From: Malania oleifera
Taxonomy: Eukaryota > Streptophyta > Magnoliopsida > Santalales > Ximeniaceae
Direction: 5' to 3'
DNA: 64,000 nucleotides
NCBI RefSeq assembly: GCF_029873635.1
Contig: NC_080423.1
Location: 105,071,773-105,135,772 of the forward strand
The notes below the pieces were generated by a model that saw only the letters and a program-made list of their open reading frames with translations, made no database searches and was not told the origin of the DNA. This document shows positions 1 through 11,600 of the stretch, piece by piece (the first letter of the stretch is position 1; each line of letters begins with the position of its first letter). The translations under genes and the position numbers were made by a program.

Positions 1-1440
1 AGAGGGACAAAAGAGAGATAACCAAGCACCTTGAAGACGTATTTCATTTCTTGGCAATGTCTTAAAAAAAAACCTCAGAAGAAAATGATCGTTTATCGAT
101 CAGTCATGTCTCACAATGTCCAACTCAAGGCTTGGTATTTCCTTACATAACTCTTCGAGCCAGTCTGTCAATTCATTACTTTGCTACTTTGCAGTACCAC
201 ATTTTGTGAAGAATTGGGGCCTTCAACAGCCTGTTCTCAACCCTCCCATTTGTTTTAATGACACATTATTGTTACTGACATCATTCCATTTAGTCTCAAC
301 ACAATTTTGCATTACAACCAGGTTATAAGTTGCCATATTGCCGGTTTATTCATAAATCCATAGGAGCACGTGAAGTAGTTGTGTTCCACATAAAGAAGAA
401 ATTGTCTAGCTCCTTTGCATCTTGTGTACCCCCAAAAACTTTAGGTTCCGGTTTACCTTCCATCGAGATCTCAGTTGGAGTGCAAATGCGCCATCGGGCT
501 AACTGTGCACTGCATTCACTTTAGCAGGAGATTCTTGTTAAATCACTCCGACTTGACCCGCACTTGGCACATTGCCCATTCTCCTTCAAATCTCCTTCAA
601 AGCAGTAATGGACAAAACTTTAACATCTTCGTCAAGGAAAGGAAATCAAGATTATCAGTGCTTCCGTAAGGAGGGCCTAAGCTCTATTGGTTCCCGTCTA
701 GGACGAAGAGATGGCAATGCTGCCTCAAATATGTTGTAGCCTGCTCTCAAAAAGGCGTTCCAACCTGCTCGATACTCTTTTTGGAGGCATCAAGTTATCT
801 TGGGTTTTCCATGGTGTTTCAAACTTGGAATCACGAATTTTTCAGTTACTCAAGTCTCTATACGAACTTGGATACCCCATAGAGATTTCTCGAGGGTTTC
901 TTCGGCGGACTCAAGCTCTGTTGACACGCCTTTCTCTTTTATCAAAGTTGCCACCAACCCTAGAGGTCACCGAACGTTGTCTCCTAGGGTTACAAGTTTT
1001 GTATTAAGGCCTAAATGCGTTCTCACTCTTCTGACTTATTCTCATAATCCAACGCACGGTGCTCGCACACATTGTGCTCTTGATACCAACTGTTCACGGA
1101 ACCCCAAAATGGGACCCAAGTAATGGCCTGTGTGGCACCTCGTTGAGAGCTCCCTCGACAAGGTCAGCCACCTCTCACACGTTCAAGCGCAGGCACGAGC
1201 AACAGGTGAGTCTCAATACTCAAGGAGGAAAAAAAAAGAAAAATTAGGATTTACCTAGGAGCATATATTCTTATACACGAATAAGACTTATAACAACCAG
1301 AGACATCATAATAAGGAACAGAACACAATGAAAAGATATACTTGTAATATTCATCTACCAGCGAACAACACTACAAGCGATAACACAGATATTCATATAT
1401 TCATTCTATATCCCTGAAGAATACAATTATAGCAGTATCT
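1..1440 (-). mobile_element. degraded Ty3/gypsy 5' end (gag, PBS, LTR edge)
   Basis: No intact gene is seen in this stretch. On the minus strand, around 409-465, a short reading (PEPKVFGGTQDAKELD) closely resembles the gag of the chromovirus found at 27 kb (there [15 protein letters not shown]). At 1081-1088 the complement of TGGTATCA is followed by a TG dinucleotide at 1091, as expected for a tRNA-iMet primer site next to the end of a minus-strand 5' LTR. The frame is broken by many stops. The element continues beyond the left edge of the window and its LTR boundary on the right is not resolved; it must stop before the CbbY 3' end near 1.45 kb. Confidence 0.42.
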
Positions 1441-1480
1441 CACTCTCCCTTTTCCCCATTACATTGTCACACCCTAACAT

Positions 1481-4400
1481 CTAGCTAACATATTGCCTCT
1501 CAAGAAGGCTTCCACAGAATGCCAAATCAAACCGTTCCTCTGGAGGATCCCCAATGCAGTCAAAAACTGCATCAGCATTTAAGAAGTCCTCATCGGCTGT
1601 ATACCTGCAACCAAGGATGAGCAATGTCAACACAAATTTAGATATTTACATAATTGTTGCAAAACATAATCCTAATGGTCAAGGAACATTGGAGATTAAA
1701 AAGGGAAAAGGATTAAAAAAGAATAGGGGAAGTTGGTGCTAGAAACAAGCTTTAGGTGTAAAGCCCCACAAGAAAGCATGAAAAGGAAGCACACACACTA
1801 ATATATTACTTTGTGCTACGTAGCTGCATAAGCGGAATGTGCGTAGAACAGTAATGTTTTTGTTTTCGTTGGGGGGTGTGTGGGGGGTACGGAGGGTGGG
1901 GCTTTGAAGTCCAGCATGCTGGTTTCCTTTGGCAGCATTTTGGTTTATTCGCTACTTTCCCACCAAAAGAAAGGAAAGAAATGTTGTCATAACACCAACA
2001 ATTAGATAGGTTTGGTAAGGCCTCAGTTAGGAGAGTTCTCTTCTTTTGTCAGGTTTGAGCAAAGAAAGTCTTGAGTTATGCTAGTTACCATCGAGATAGG
2101 TCCATAATAAGATCCAGGAAGTCTAGAATGTGTTGGGTCAATTGTGATATGCCATGTGCATAATGGCACAAACATTATTTTTCAGACTTCAGAGTAGAAG
2201 AAATAACTCACCCACTCTTTGTGACTATACATTTCATTTCAGCAGCTTTGGCAGCAGCAAGGCCTATGGCACTGTCCTCTACCACAACACAACTGTAAAA
2301 ATGAAGTACCAGGTTACTTTGCTTTTTGTTATTTAGATAATACAAGGTTGCCTTTACTTATGACACGCAACTTTATCAATGACCAAATGTTATGTCAAAA
2401 AACAGGAAATGCTTGATAACCCTGGACGAAAACTAAACATACAAAGATATCTGGGGTTAATTGACAAACTGAACTTGTTCCATTGATCTTATTAATTGGA
2501 TTGACAAGGTAGCAAAGGTTGATACCAATTTTTCAACTTCATCCACAGCACAAGCATATTACTTATCTGGAATCCTATTTTGGTTCTTGGACTATAGTTC
2601 GACTTCGACATATATTCTGGTGAGATTATCAAGCAATACTGCAATACCTTGAAGGTTCAACACCCAGAGTGCTGGCAGCTAGAAGATAAATGGCCTGCCA
2701 GGGAGGCACAAGATTTTGATTATGGAGGAACTCAAATCAAAGAACCATCACATATTTCAAAATCCGACCTGCTAGGAGATATTGAACTGAATCTATTTTG
2801 ATAATGATTGCCTTTAAATGATTTGTATGGTTGGATGCATAGAAACTGCATAAGAATTTCTGAATATGGTTTGCACTTATGTGATCTCATTGAAGAAACA
2901 GTGGTTCTTCCAAAAAATGTGTGGAAACAAAATCAAGTTATATAATTTCCATATGGTGTCCAGATTCTGAGTGGGATGAACAATTTACCGGATCGGGCTT
3001 TTTACGAGCGACGACATCACCTGCAAAATCTGATCTTCTTCTCCGTTCAGGCCATAAAGCATTGAAACAATTGCGAGAGCGGACTAAAAAACACCATCAG
3101 AATATCATATAATTCCCTATAAACTAATGGTACTAAATTATAAAATAAAATGTTGTTTCCACAAATAAAAATAAAGAGGTTTTTCATTTGTGGAAACTGT
3201 TTCCATTTCCCATATAGTTTTCCTAAGAAATTGCAAACACCCCACCCTATTTTCTCATTTTCCAATGTTTGTTCATAAAATTTAGAGCACTTCTAAGCTG
3301 TTTTGATGCTTTTTTACAAACTTTAGAGAACTAAAAAATAAAGTGGCATTTTAAAAATTTCTTTGGATAATTCCATGGAAAGTAAAAACAGTTTACCACA
3401 AATAAATGCCCCTTAACATTTTGTAATTGCAACCCAGGATCAACATGGCCAAATAAGAATATAAGATATGAAAGAGAATGCTTGATAAGATCAAATGAGC
3501 ACCTGTCTTGACTTATTGCTTCAACATTATATATTGATGTTAACCAAGACTATTTCTCGTGCCAAGCAAAGTCGTGCACAGATTAAGATTTGATTTGCTG
3601 AGCACAATAATCAAAAGCATAAACTCCTGGTACATTAAAATAAACTTGTGGAACCTGATTGTGCATACCGCCTTCTCATTAGATGTGCTACACACAGCAA
3701 CCTTTACACCTTTTGCCAAAGCCTGATCAATCAACCTGCATAATTTCATTAGAAATGTTCACCATGCCAACATATGGAATCATTTTGTTTCTGAATGCAA
3801 ATCGTTTTGTTTCTCAAATAATTAAATTTTAAGAGTACCACAAGCATTCAATTACTGCAGCATTCCACACAAACAACATAATAAATCATGTTTAATCATT
3901 CATATGATCACGTATACAACCAACAAAATTTTCCACACATATTTCATCTCCAAATGAATTGAAAGTTCAGTGTTTACGAGCAAAATGTGTTACAAAACAA
4001 AAAAGTAGAGATGACTACGTAAACAACAAAATTAATTTTTATAGCTATTTTTTATGCGTAAAATGAAATCAAACCACACCATGATGGATGTATGATATGC
4101 CTTAGCTCGAGTTGAGGAGAAGATCTAATTAGAAAAATGAGATTAAGGAAGGAATAGAGATACCTGAACAAAAGACATTCATATTTGAGGACTTTCATTT
4201 TCTAAAGATTCAAGTGATGATGTAGAAAGGGAAAACTTATAATGCACATAAGAAGTCCACTTGATTGAAATACAATATTTCTATGTTTGGAAAAAGGCCT
4301 TAAGATATAGATTTGTGTAGATTTGGACAAACTGTAAAACAAAATTGCATTATATTTTGTCTAAATCCACCCAAATTCAAATCTAACACCCAAAATCCAT

Positions 4401-6167
4401 GCTCCCAAAATGCAGTGTATGTGATTGTTAGTATGCTTGTAACAACTGCGGATGCAAAGTTCTATGAAAAAGAAGTATCAAAAACCAAAAGGAAAGCATA
4501 AAATCACTGCATGATCATTAAGGAAAAGTGGAGCGGATGATCAAATGGTAACTGACTTTGCAACACCAGGCCGAAGAGGGAGCAACTTTTTCTCAATAAG
4601 AGCCATAAACAATTCTGTCTTTTGCGTGGTGAAGCCGTTTCTCGAGGCTAGAATATTGTCTTTGACTCTCATCACTTGGAGCATTTCAGGCCATCCCCGT
4701 GTTGTTAAAGTGAAGGTCAGTCTGGAAAGGGTTCTAATATCTCCAATTCACTAATTCAACTTGAGGCATCCTCAGAACATTATATACGTTTTGGTTCAAA
4801 CTACTTGCTGAATAATGCATATAACTAATAAAATAAAGCCCTGAGTTCTCTCTGGTATCATCATTTATTTAAGCAAAAATCACTTGGGAAAGAAAACAGT
4901 TTTCATATCTTTCTTTCTTACTTATGTCACAAAATGATACTCGCTTATGTTTCAGTTTCTTAACATTGTAGCAGTGACGGACTTGAAAAAAGATAAAGCC
5001 AAAGAGGAGACGCAAAGACATAAACTATCTATGCACTTCACATTTATGTTTCGTTAGCCCGGACCAGTTAGGAAAGACACTAGCAAACGCTCCCCCCCCC
5101 CCCTCCATTACTCCATTGTTTTTCCCTGAGAAGGAAGGAGGGGACAGGGGCCGAAGGGGGAAGGCAGGGGGAAAGGCAAGGGCAGGGGGAAGAAGAGGGA
5201 CGGAGAGGAAAAAAAAGAGAAGAAAAGGAGGGGCCGCCCAGGGAGGGGGCGGGGCGGGCAGGGGGCGCAAACAAAAAGCGGGAGCAAACAAAGTCCAAAA
5301 TTGAATGGCATTGTCATAATTCTTTAGAAAATTGAAAATAGAACGTAATAGAAAACCGTTCTTTACAAGGTCCTACAGAATTTTGCAGAAGATGCATTAC
5401 CTTTCTTTTCCTCCTCCAATCTTAAGCAACTCACCATACAAATCCACACCCCAGGTAACACCCAATTCTCTCTGCACAACAATTTAGTTATCAGAATACA
5501 TCCTTCAATCTAAGAGCAAACTTAAACAAAACCAGCCAAGTAATCATCAAATCCGGTTGAGACAACCAAATTGAAAACAAAATTTTCCAGCTTTGGCAAA
5601 AAACTACAATGCCCTCCCCCCCGGGGGTTGGGGGTAGGGAGCTTCAACCCCAGTTCATAAAATTTAAAAGAGTTGAATGCCCTTTCAGTCACTAATTTTT
5701 TAAAATATTTTATATATTCCTGTAATTTTTCCAAATATTAAGGGTTTTTTTTAAAGAGAATTCAGGAACCGAGATAGGTTAGACTGAATATAAACAGAGA
5801 GAGAGAGAGAGAGAGAGAGAGGACGTAGTACTTGAGCGAAGGTGTCGTTGAAGGAAACCCGGTGGCCGTCCTTCTCCGTATCGACGAGAACGCCGTCGCA
5901 ATCAAAGAGGAGAGCCGGCGGAAGACCAGAAGAAGCCGAGCAAATGACGCCGGAGCGACGTCTTCCGGCGATCATCGGTGATCTCGTCTTTGTTCGTGCA
6001 CCAAGTATACATATTCTTTGGCAGAATAGGGAAGAAGATAAGGCAGTTTCGTGGTGGTGAGGGCTGGAAGTAAAAATGGGTGTCTTTGCGATCGGGAAGG
6101 AAGTTGAATAAGATGATGACGACGATGATGCAGCAAATGGAGGAGAGATAAGAGTCGCCGACGCCAT
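1481..6167 (-). CDS. CBBY: CbbY-type HAD phosphatase, chloroplast xylulose-1,5-bisphosphate phosphatase (one frame break)
   Basis: Eight exons on the minus strand: 6167-5832, 5471-5401, 4721-4557, 3735-3669, 3083-2989, 2694-2648, 2292-2212, 1604-1481, all with GT-AG borders and matching phases. Exon 1 (112 codons) starts at MASATL, with a serine-rich N-terminus like a plastid transit peptide, and ends with HAD motif I, FDCDGVLVDTE (nucleophile Asp89, acid Asp91). Exon 2 has DLYGELLKIGGGKER, exon 3 GWPE and QKTELFMALIEKK, exon 4 VAVCSTSNEKA (motif II), exon 5 FAGDVVARKKPDP (motif III Lys), exon 7 CVVVEDSAIGLAAAKAA (motif IV), exon 8 DAVFDCIGDPPEERFDL. Plant CbbY dephosphorylates xylulose-1,5-bisphosphate, a misfire product that inhibits Rubisco. 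Exon lengths sum to 986, one base short of a complete frame; the loss lies in exon 5. An in-frame extension upstream of MASATL reads through a (TC)n/(GC)n repeat and was not used. It is either a recent pseudogene or a sequencing indel in a live gene; family assignment is secure. Confidence 0.9.
4282..4420. repeat. AT-rich foldback MITE-like repeat (in CbbY intron 3)
   Basis: The sequence opens with TATGTTTGGAA and contains AGATTTGGACAAA, followed by the roughly inverted motif TTTGTCTAAATCC. The same arrangement recurs at 39594-39722 and 41857-41947, so this appears to be a small dispersed foldback family. No clear target duplication could be read. Confidence 0.4.
5092..5297. repeat. poly-C run and purine-rich G-rich tract in CbbY intron 2
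   Basis: A C11 run is followed by about 170 bases made almost only of G and A on the plus strand (many GGGG groups). It lies wholly inside an intron. It yields several long overlapping open frames in both strands that are compositional artefacts. It could form G-quadruplex structure on the plus (non-template for this gene) strand. Confidence 0.6.
5798..5820. repeat. (GA)n microsatellite next to CbbY exon 1 donor
   Basis: Eleven GA units end 11 bases from the exon 1 splice donor of the CbbY gene (donor GTACTA on the minus strand, bases 5831-5826). Confidence 0.85.
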
Positions 6168-7477
6168 TTGAAGTGAGCTTTGACACACTATCTCTCTCTC
6201 TCTCTCTCTCGCGCGCGCGCCCACCTCTGGCTGTCTCTTAAGGGTTTATCTCCCGCGGAGCCATACAAACACGCCTAACACAAAAATTAATATATTACGA
6301 TTTATCACTTTATATTTGGTTTTTTCCCCGCTATATTATATATATTAACATTTTTATTTTATTTGGTAAAAAATAATAAATTAAGAGCAAACTCAAATCT
6401 TATTTTATTTTATTTGCCCCCATTTCCTGTGATAAATGAAGGTCTTCAATTAAGAGCAAACTTAATGAGTTAATAATTTATTAAACTAAAAGAAAAATAA
6501 ATTATTGTAATTAATATTTTTCAATTGTAAAATTAAACATCATTGTAAAAAATAATCTATGTGATATTTTCTTTTATTTTTTTTAATTGATAAAGGCTTT
6601 TACTTGTAAAAAATCTAGTTGGAAATTTTCAAAAGAGGCAAAATAAAATTTAATATTTTTTCGACACTTGTAGTCTATTTTGTGACAAAGAATATAATTT
6701 AATTGATGACATTTTTGTATCTTTTTCTTGAAAAATTTTAAATTTTTTTAAGAAAGTACATAACTCAAACATTCTAGTCAAGCTTCTAAGACCCATTTGG
6801 TTGTAAAAAATAAATTTTATTTTTCATTTTAAGAATTTTTAAAAGGTATAGAAGGGGCTTTATTTTCTAATTTTAAAATATTTGTATAAATTTTAAAAAA
6901 ATTAAAATATTTCAATATGAAAATTGATTTTAATTTTGTTTTCTAATTCTTTAAATAGCCAATAAAAATGTCATCTTATTCTTTAATTTTTAAAATTTGT
7001 ATCGAAAAAAGCAAAGAAAATCTTCTTATTATTTTTTAGATAATTTTTGAAAAAAAGGAAAAATTAGGTATCTTTGTCATAATTATTTAAAAACCTAACA
7101 ATGAAACTAAAAATATTTTACGCAACCAAACAAATCCTTTATTTTTGTACATTTTAATTTGAGTAATATATTTTTATAAAATAAATGAAATTTAAATAAT
7201 TCTTTAAAAGCTTAAGATGTTAAAAAAAATATTTTTTACAACTAAATTAATTCTCATTTTTGTTAGAAAATAAAACTTTAGTTGATGTGATATATCACTA
7301 GAGTGAAATTTAAAAAAAAAAAAAAATTTACAGTTGATAATTATAATTTTTAAATAGATTTTTTTTATTACTTTTATTTTTCAAGCCCTACATTTATTTA
7401 TTGATGGCTATTAGAAATATTTAAAAATTATATTTATGTTTTTTTTTTTTTCATAAGTGAAGGTATACGCCCAACAT

Positions 7478-7526
<49 letters not shown>

Positions 7527-7755
7527 AAACTGACGAAAGTTTTTTTGCTGGCGCCGAATTTCGCCGCTAAATATACAATAATCGCCATAAAAGAGAATTC
7601 TCAGTTATCTAGGCGCGGTTCTTAGTGTTCCTAAAAGGCTACGACCCGTGCTCCCGAATACAGTTTCATCCTCAAAACTACAAATATTCTGAGAAATTTC
7701 GCTGCAATCTGAGCTCGGAAGAATCCGCCCCTGAACTGTGAATTACAGTAGGAGG
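6168..7755. promoter_or_regulatory. shared divergent upstream region of CbbY and APE1L
   Basis: The 1,588 bases separate the two start codons. Next to the CbbY ATG, the presumed 5' UTR carries a (TC)10 repeat and a (GC)n tract (6191-6220), and a telo-box-like AAACCCTT on the minus strand near 6240. The middle (6290-7480) is very AT-rich with many homopolymers. A (TA)n microsatellite lies at about 7481-7523. The last 200 bases before the APE1L ATG are again GC-richer and probably contain its transcription start. I found no TATA box that can be assigned safely in such an AT-rich background, and no gene in the stretch. Confidence 0.6.
7481..7523. repeat. (TA)n microsatellite
   Basis: About 21 uninterrupted TA units in the region between the divergent genes, roughly 230 bases upstream of the APE1L start codon. 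Likely length-polymorphic. Confidence 0.95.
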
Positions 7756-8659
7756 ATGAAACGATTCTTCAAACCAGTGGAGAAGGAAGGCTCCTCCAAA
7801 AAACCCACACTCTCTTCTCCTACAGAAAACAATGACGAGAACGGAGGGGTTTCAGAAGCGGAGAAGAAGAACAAGGAGCCTACGAAGTTCATGACATGGA
7901 ACGCCAACAGCTTTCTTCTCCGCGTGAAGAACAATTGGCCCGAGCTCACCAAGTTCGTGGCCAGCATTGACCCTGACATCATCGCAATACAGGTTAGCTC
8001 TCTTCGATTTCTTACCCTTGTTTACATGTGGGTTTGGTGGGCTTTCACGAATGTGTACATTGGCCGGTGGGTATATGGTGGTTTAGGCTTTAAACTTCCT
8101 TCTTCCTCTTCTTCTCCTTCTTTTTTTTTGTGGGTGGAGTTGAACTTCTATGCGTGTGTAATGCCAACTGGGTATGTGACATTATGTCTGTAGAGTGTAG
8201 ACATCCATGACTGTGGTTTAATGGTGTGTGGTTTTTGATGTTTGTGTCAGAATGGGAATTTGATATAGCCTTTTCGAGATTCTGAGATTTCTTGTGCTGA
8301 TACTTGTGGATATTCAATTTTTTGTTCCTCCCTAAACACTTCTTATTTCTTATTGTTTCTTTTTATGCGTCTTCGTTTTATGCATTCAGTATGCTTTCAA
8401 TTCGTTTAAGGATTGCTTTGACGTTCAGACTAGGATGCTTACCGAATTAAAAATGAAAATGTAATGAATGTATGATGGTTTGAGCTTTAGGAAGGCTGAC
8501 AAAAGCATGTCTCTTTGGAATTAGGTTATGATTTCTTTCAGACAATACATTATGTTGAGATCTTGTTTTTTATACAACATGGGGACGCTCAAGGTTGTAC
8601 TGTTTTCTCAACATTTAGAAACTTATTTGCTCTTTTATTATATACTAAATTAATAATAG

Positions 8660-8695
<36 letters not shown>

Positions 8696-11600
8696 ATAAA
8701 CTAGTAATTTCTTATATGGTTATGTGCTTCTAGTAGTAGAAAGGAGGTGGCATATTGATTAGCAAATACTTTAAGCACATGGTTGATCAAATGGAAGGGC
8801 ATGGATTAATGCTCCTATAATCTATATTGAACCATTTGGGAAGGGCCCTGCCCCTCGTGATTGTTATTCAATGCCATTTTATGATGCCTCCCTTTTGTTG
8901 TGGTTTGTGGAAATGATTTGAGTGCTAGTCTTGACCAAATGTAAGGGTGTTATATTTGAACTCAAACCTAAGGTCATGCGTTCATGTCATGGGAACAGCC
9001 TCTCCAATTGTGGAGGTAAGGTTGCATACTTGCATGTATCATGTCCTCCCAAAACTCCATTATGGTTGATGTGGGAGTTTTGTGTACTAGATCTTGTATG
9101 TGTATTGTTTGTCACAATGGTTAATTCTTAATAGAATGTGCTAATACATGACCTATACTCTTTTATTATTGATTCTTCGAAGGAAAAAATTACAGAAAGT
9201 AAATGAGGATGTCACTTCATTTTGACTTTTGATTGTACACATGTTTGAAACTGTTAATTTTGTAGGCATAAGGGTGAGGATCTAACAGTGCATTGATTGT
9301 AGGAAGTAAGGATGCCTGCAGCTGGTAGCAAGGGTGCACCAAAACGACCAGGAGAGTTGAAAGATGATACAAGCTCTTCACGAGAGGAAAAACAGGTTAC
9401 ATTGTTTTTCCCTCTAGAGATAGCATGCATTATTCATGTATGTGCTGAATCATTAAGTCTATTTTTACTGGTGTTTATTTGGATTTTTTTATGGCATTTG
9501 GGATTTCCCATGATTATTAATTATCAAGGCCTCACTATAACTCCTATAAAATCTTTTGTAAGCTAATAAAACCACCATCAAGTAAGGGGATATATCCTAA
9601 TAACTCTGGCATGGGATCAATTTTAGTTGAGGTATTCTTGAAGTGACAGTGTTTTAATCTTTTGTCATCCTATGTGTCAAGCCCAAATGTCTGTACTGTA
9701 ATTAATTTGTAAATTCAAATGTTATATTAGATAAAAATATAAAATGGAACAATTAAATATCCAACGGACATGAGGATGTTCACAAAATGTTTTGTTATTG
9801 TCTAATTGATAATCTTTGTGCTGAAGCACTTAAACTTCCCTTAGTTGGTCTTTCTTTTTTCATAGAAAAGGTTACCGTTGATTTTCTTCTAACAAAGGAA
9901 CTTACTGTTTTACACAAGAAGCGTACCATGCTCTTGCTAAGACAATTTCCTTCTATTCGCATTTGATGCTATAACTTTCTGCAGAGCTGCTTCTTAGCTC
10001 TAATAAGTGATGAGCGTTTTGCTAGGTTTAAATTCCCACTACACCATTTTCTCTTCACATAGCCTTTTGATTTTACTTAAATGAAAAAACTACAACTGCA
10101 ACTTTTTGCTCCCATAATAATTTGACACTTTCTTTGGAAATGCTTACAAATCTTTAAAGTGTGTAGACTGCTGCTTTTATTGACATAGAAAAAAGTTGCA
10201 TCAAATTAAATAAAAATATTCTATCAGTCTGTCTTGCCCTACCCCCTTCCTATTTGAGAATATGTGGTTGATTCAATCTTCATTTAGGGAGTGCATTAAA
10301 TTTTGGTGGAGGATAGCAATGTTCAAGGGTGGGTGGGTTTTAGATTTATGAGGAAGTTGAAGTATGTGGGAAGTAGATTGAAACTCAGTAACAAGGAAGT
10401 TTTTGGTGATTTGAAAGAAAAAAAATCTGATTTTGAATGAGATTGAATGTTTGGATTGGTGGGAGGAGTCTGGCTTGGCTAGTGAAGAGGGATAGGGCTA
10501 GAAGGGGTCACCTTTGTAATGACTTAAAAGGTTATCACTTTTAGGGACTGTATAAGTTCGAAAAAAAAAAAAAAAATCTTGGATGAAGTGAGTGAAATAA
10601 GGGGATTGCATTACCAAATTATTCCTATAGGAGGTTGTACCCCAAAGGGTGTATGAATAGCTTGATGATTGAAGTTGGAGACCCATCGAAGAAACCCAAA
10701 CTAATTGGCTGGAAAGGCCTTTTGACATTGACGAGATCAGGGGGGCAGTTTTGAGATGGATAGAGATGAGGCTCCAAGCCCTGATGGTTTCACCATGCCT
10801 TTCTTCCAGGATAACTGGGAGGTGATTTGGCAAGATCTAAATTATCTAGATGATTTCTTCCATAAGTTTCATAGAAATGGGGTGGTGGAGAAGAATGTGA
10901 ATGTCACTTCTGTTGCTTTTGTCTCTAATAGTGAGTCTTCAAAGAGGGTGAGAGACTTTTGACCAACAAGTCTGGTTATCAGTCTCTAAAAAATCCTCAC
11001 CAATGTCTTATCTAAGAGGCTTCGGGAGGTGTTAGGGAGAACTGTCAATCTAGAATAATCTGCCTTTATTAAGGATAAATAGATTCTAGATGCTGCCCTC
11101 GTGGCTAATGAGGTGGTGGAGGATGTGAGGAGAAGTGGAGAGAGGGAGTCTTACTCAAACTAGATTTTGAAAAAGCCTACACATGCTTAGTTGGAGTTTC
11201 TTTGATCAAGTGTTGGCCATGAAGGGTTTCTGTGGGGTTTGGATGAAGTGGGTGAAAGGGTGCCTTTGGATGGTGACAATGTCAGTTATTGTGAATGGCC
11301 AATCTAGGGAGTAGTTTTAGGCCTCACAGGGTTTGTGGCAAGGGGATCCTCTCTCTTCATTTCTCCTAAGCTTAGTTGTGGATGTGCTGAGTAGAATGAT
11401 CAGCACGCCTGGGGTCTTAATGTCATCTAGGGTCTCAAGATAGTTAGGGAGGAGATTGTAGTTTCCCATCTCCAATTTGCCGATGCTACCCTTGTAACTC
11501 TGGAGGATAATGTCCTAAAATTTCTATTGAAAATCTTTGAGAATATTTTGGGCCTTAAGATTAACCTGTCTAAAAGTGGGTAGCATGAATTAACATGTCT

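Noticed and set aside
5025..5317. Several overlapping open frames on both strands in the C/G-rich tract
   Set aside because: They come from a poly-C and GGGA-rich stretch inside CbbY intron 2 and have only low-complexity residues.
6168..6224. Upstream extension of the CbbY frame (MGARAREREREIV)
   Set aside because: It is a translation of the (TC)n/(GC)n repeat in the 5' UTR; the ATG at 6167 gives a normal transit peptide start.
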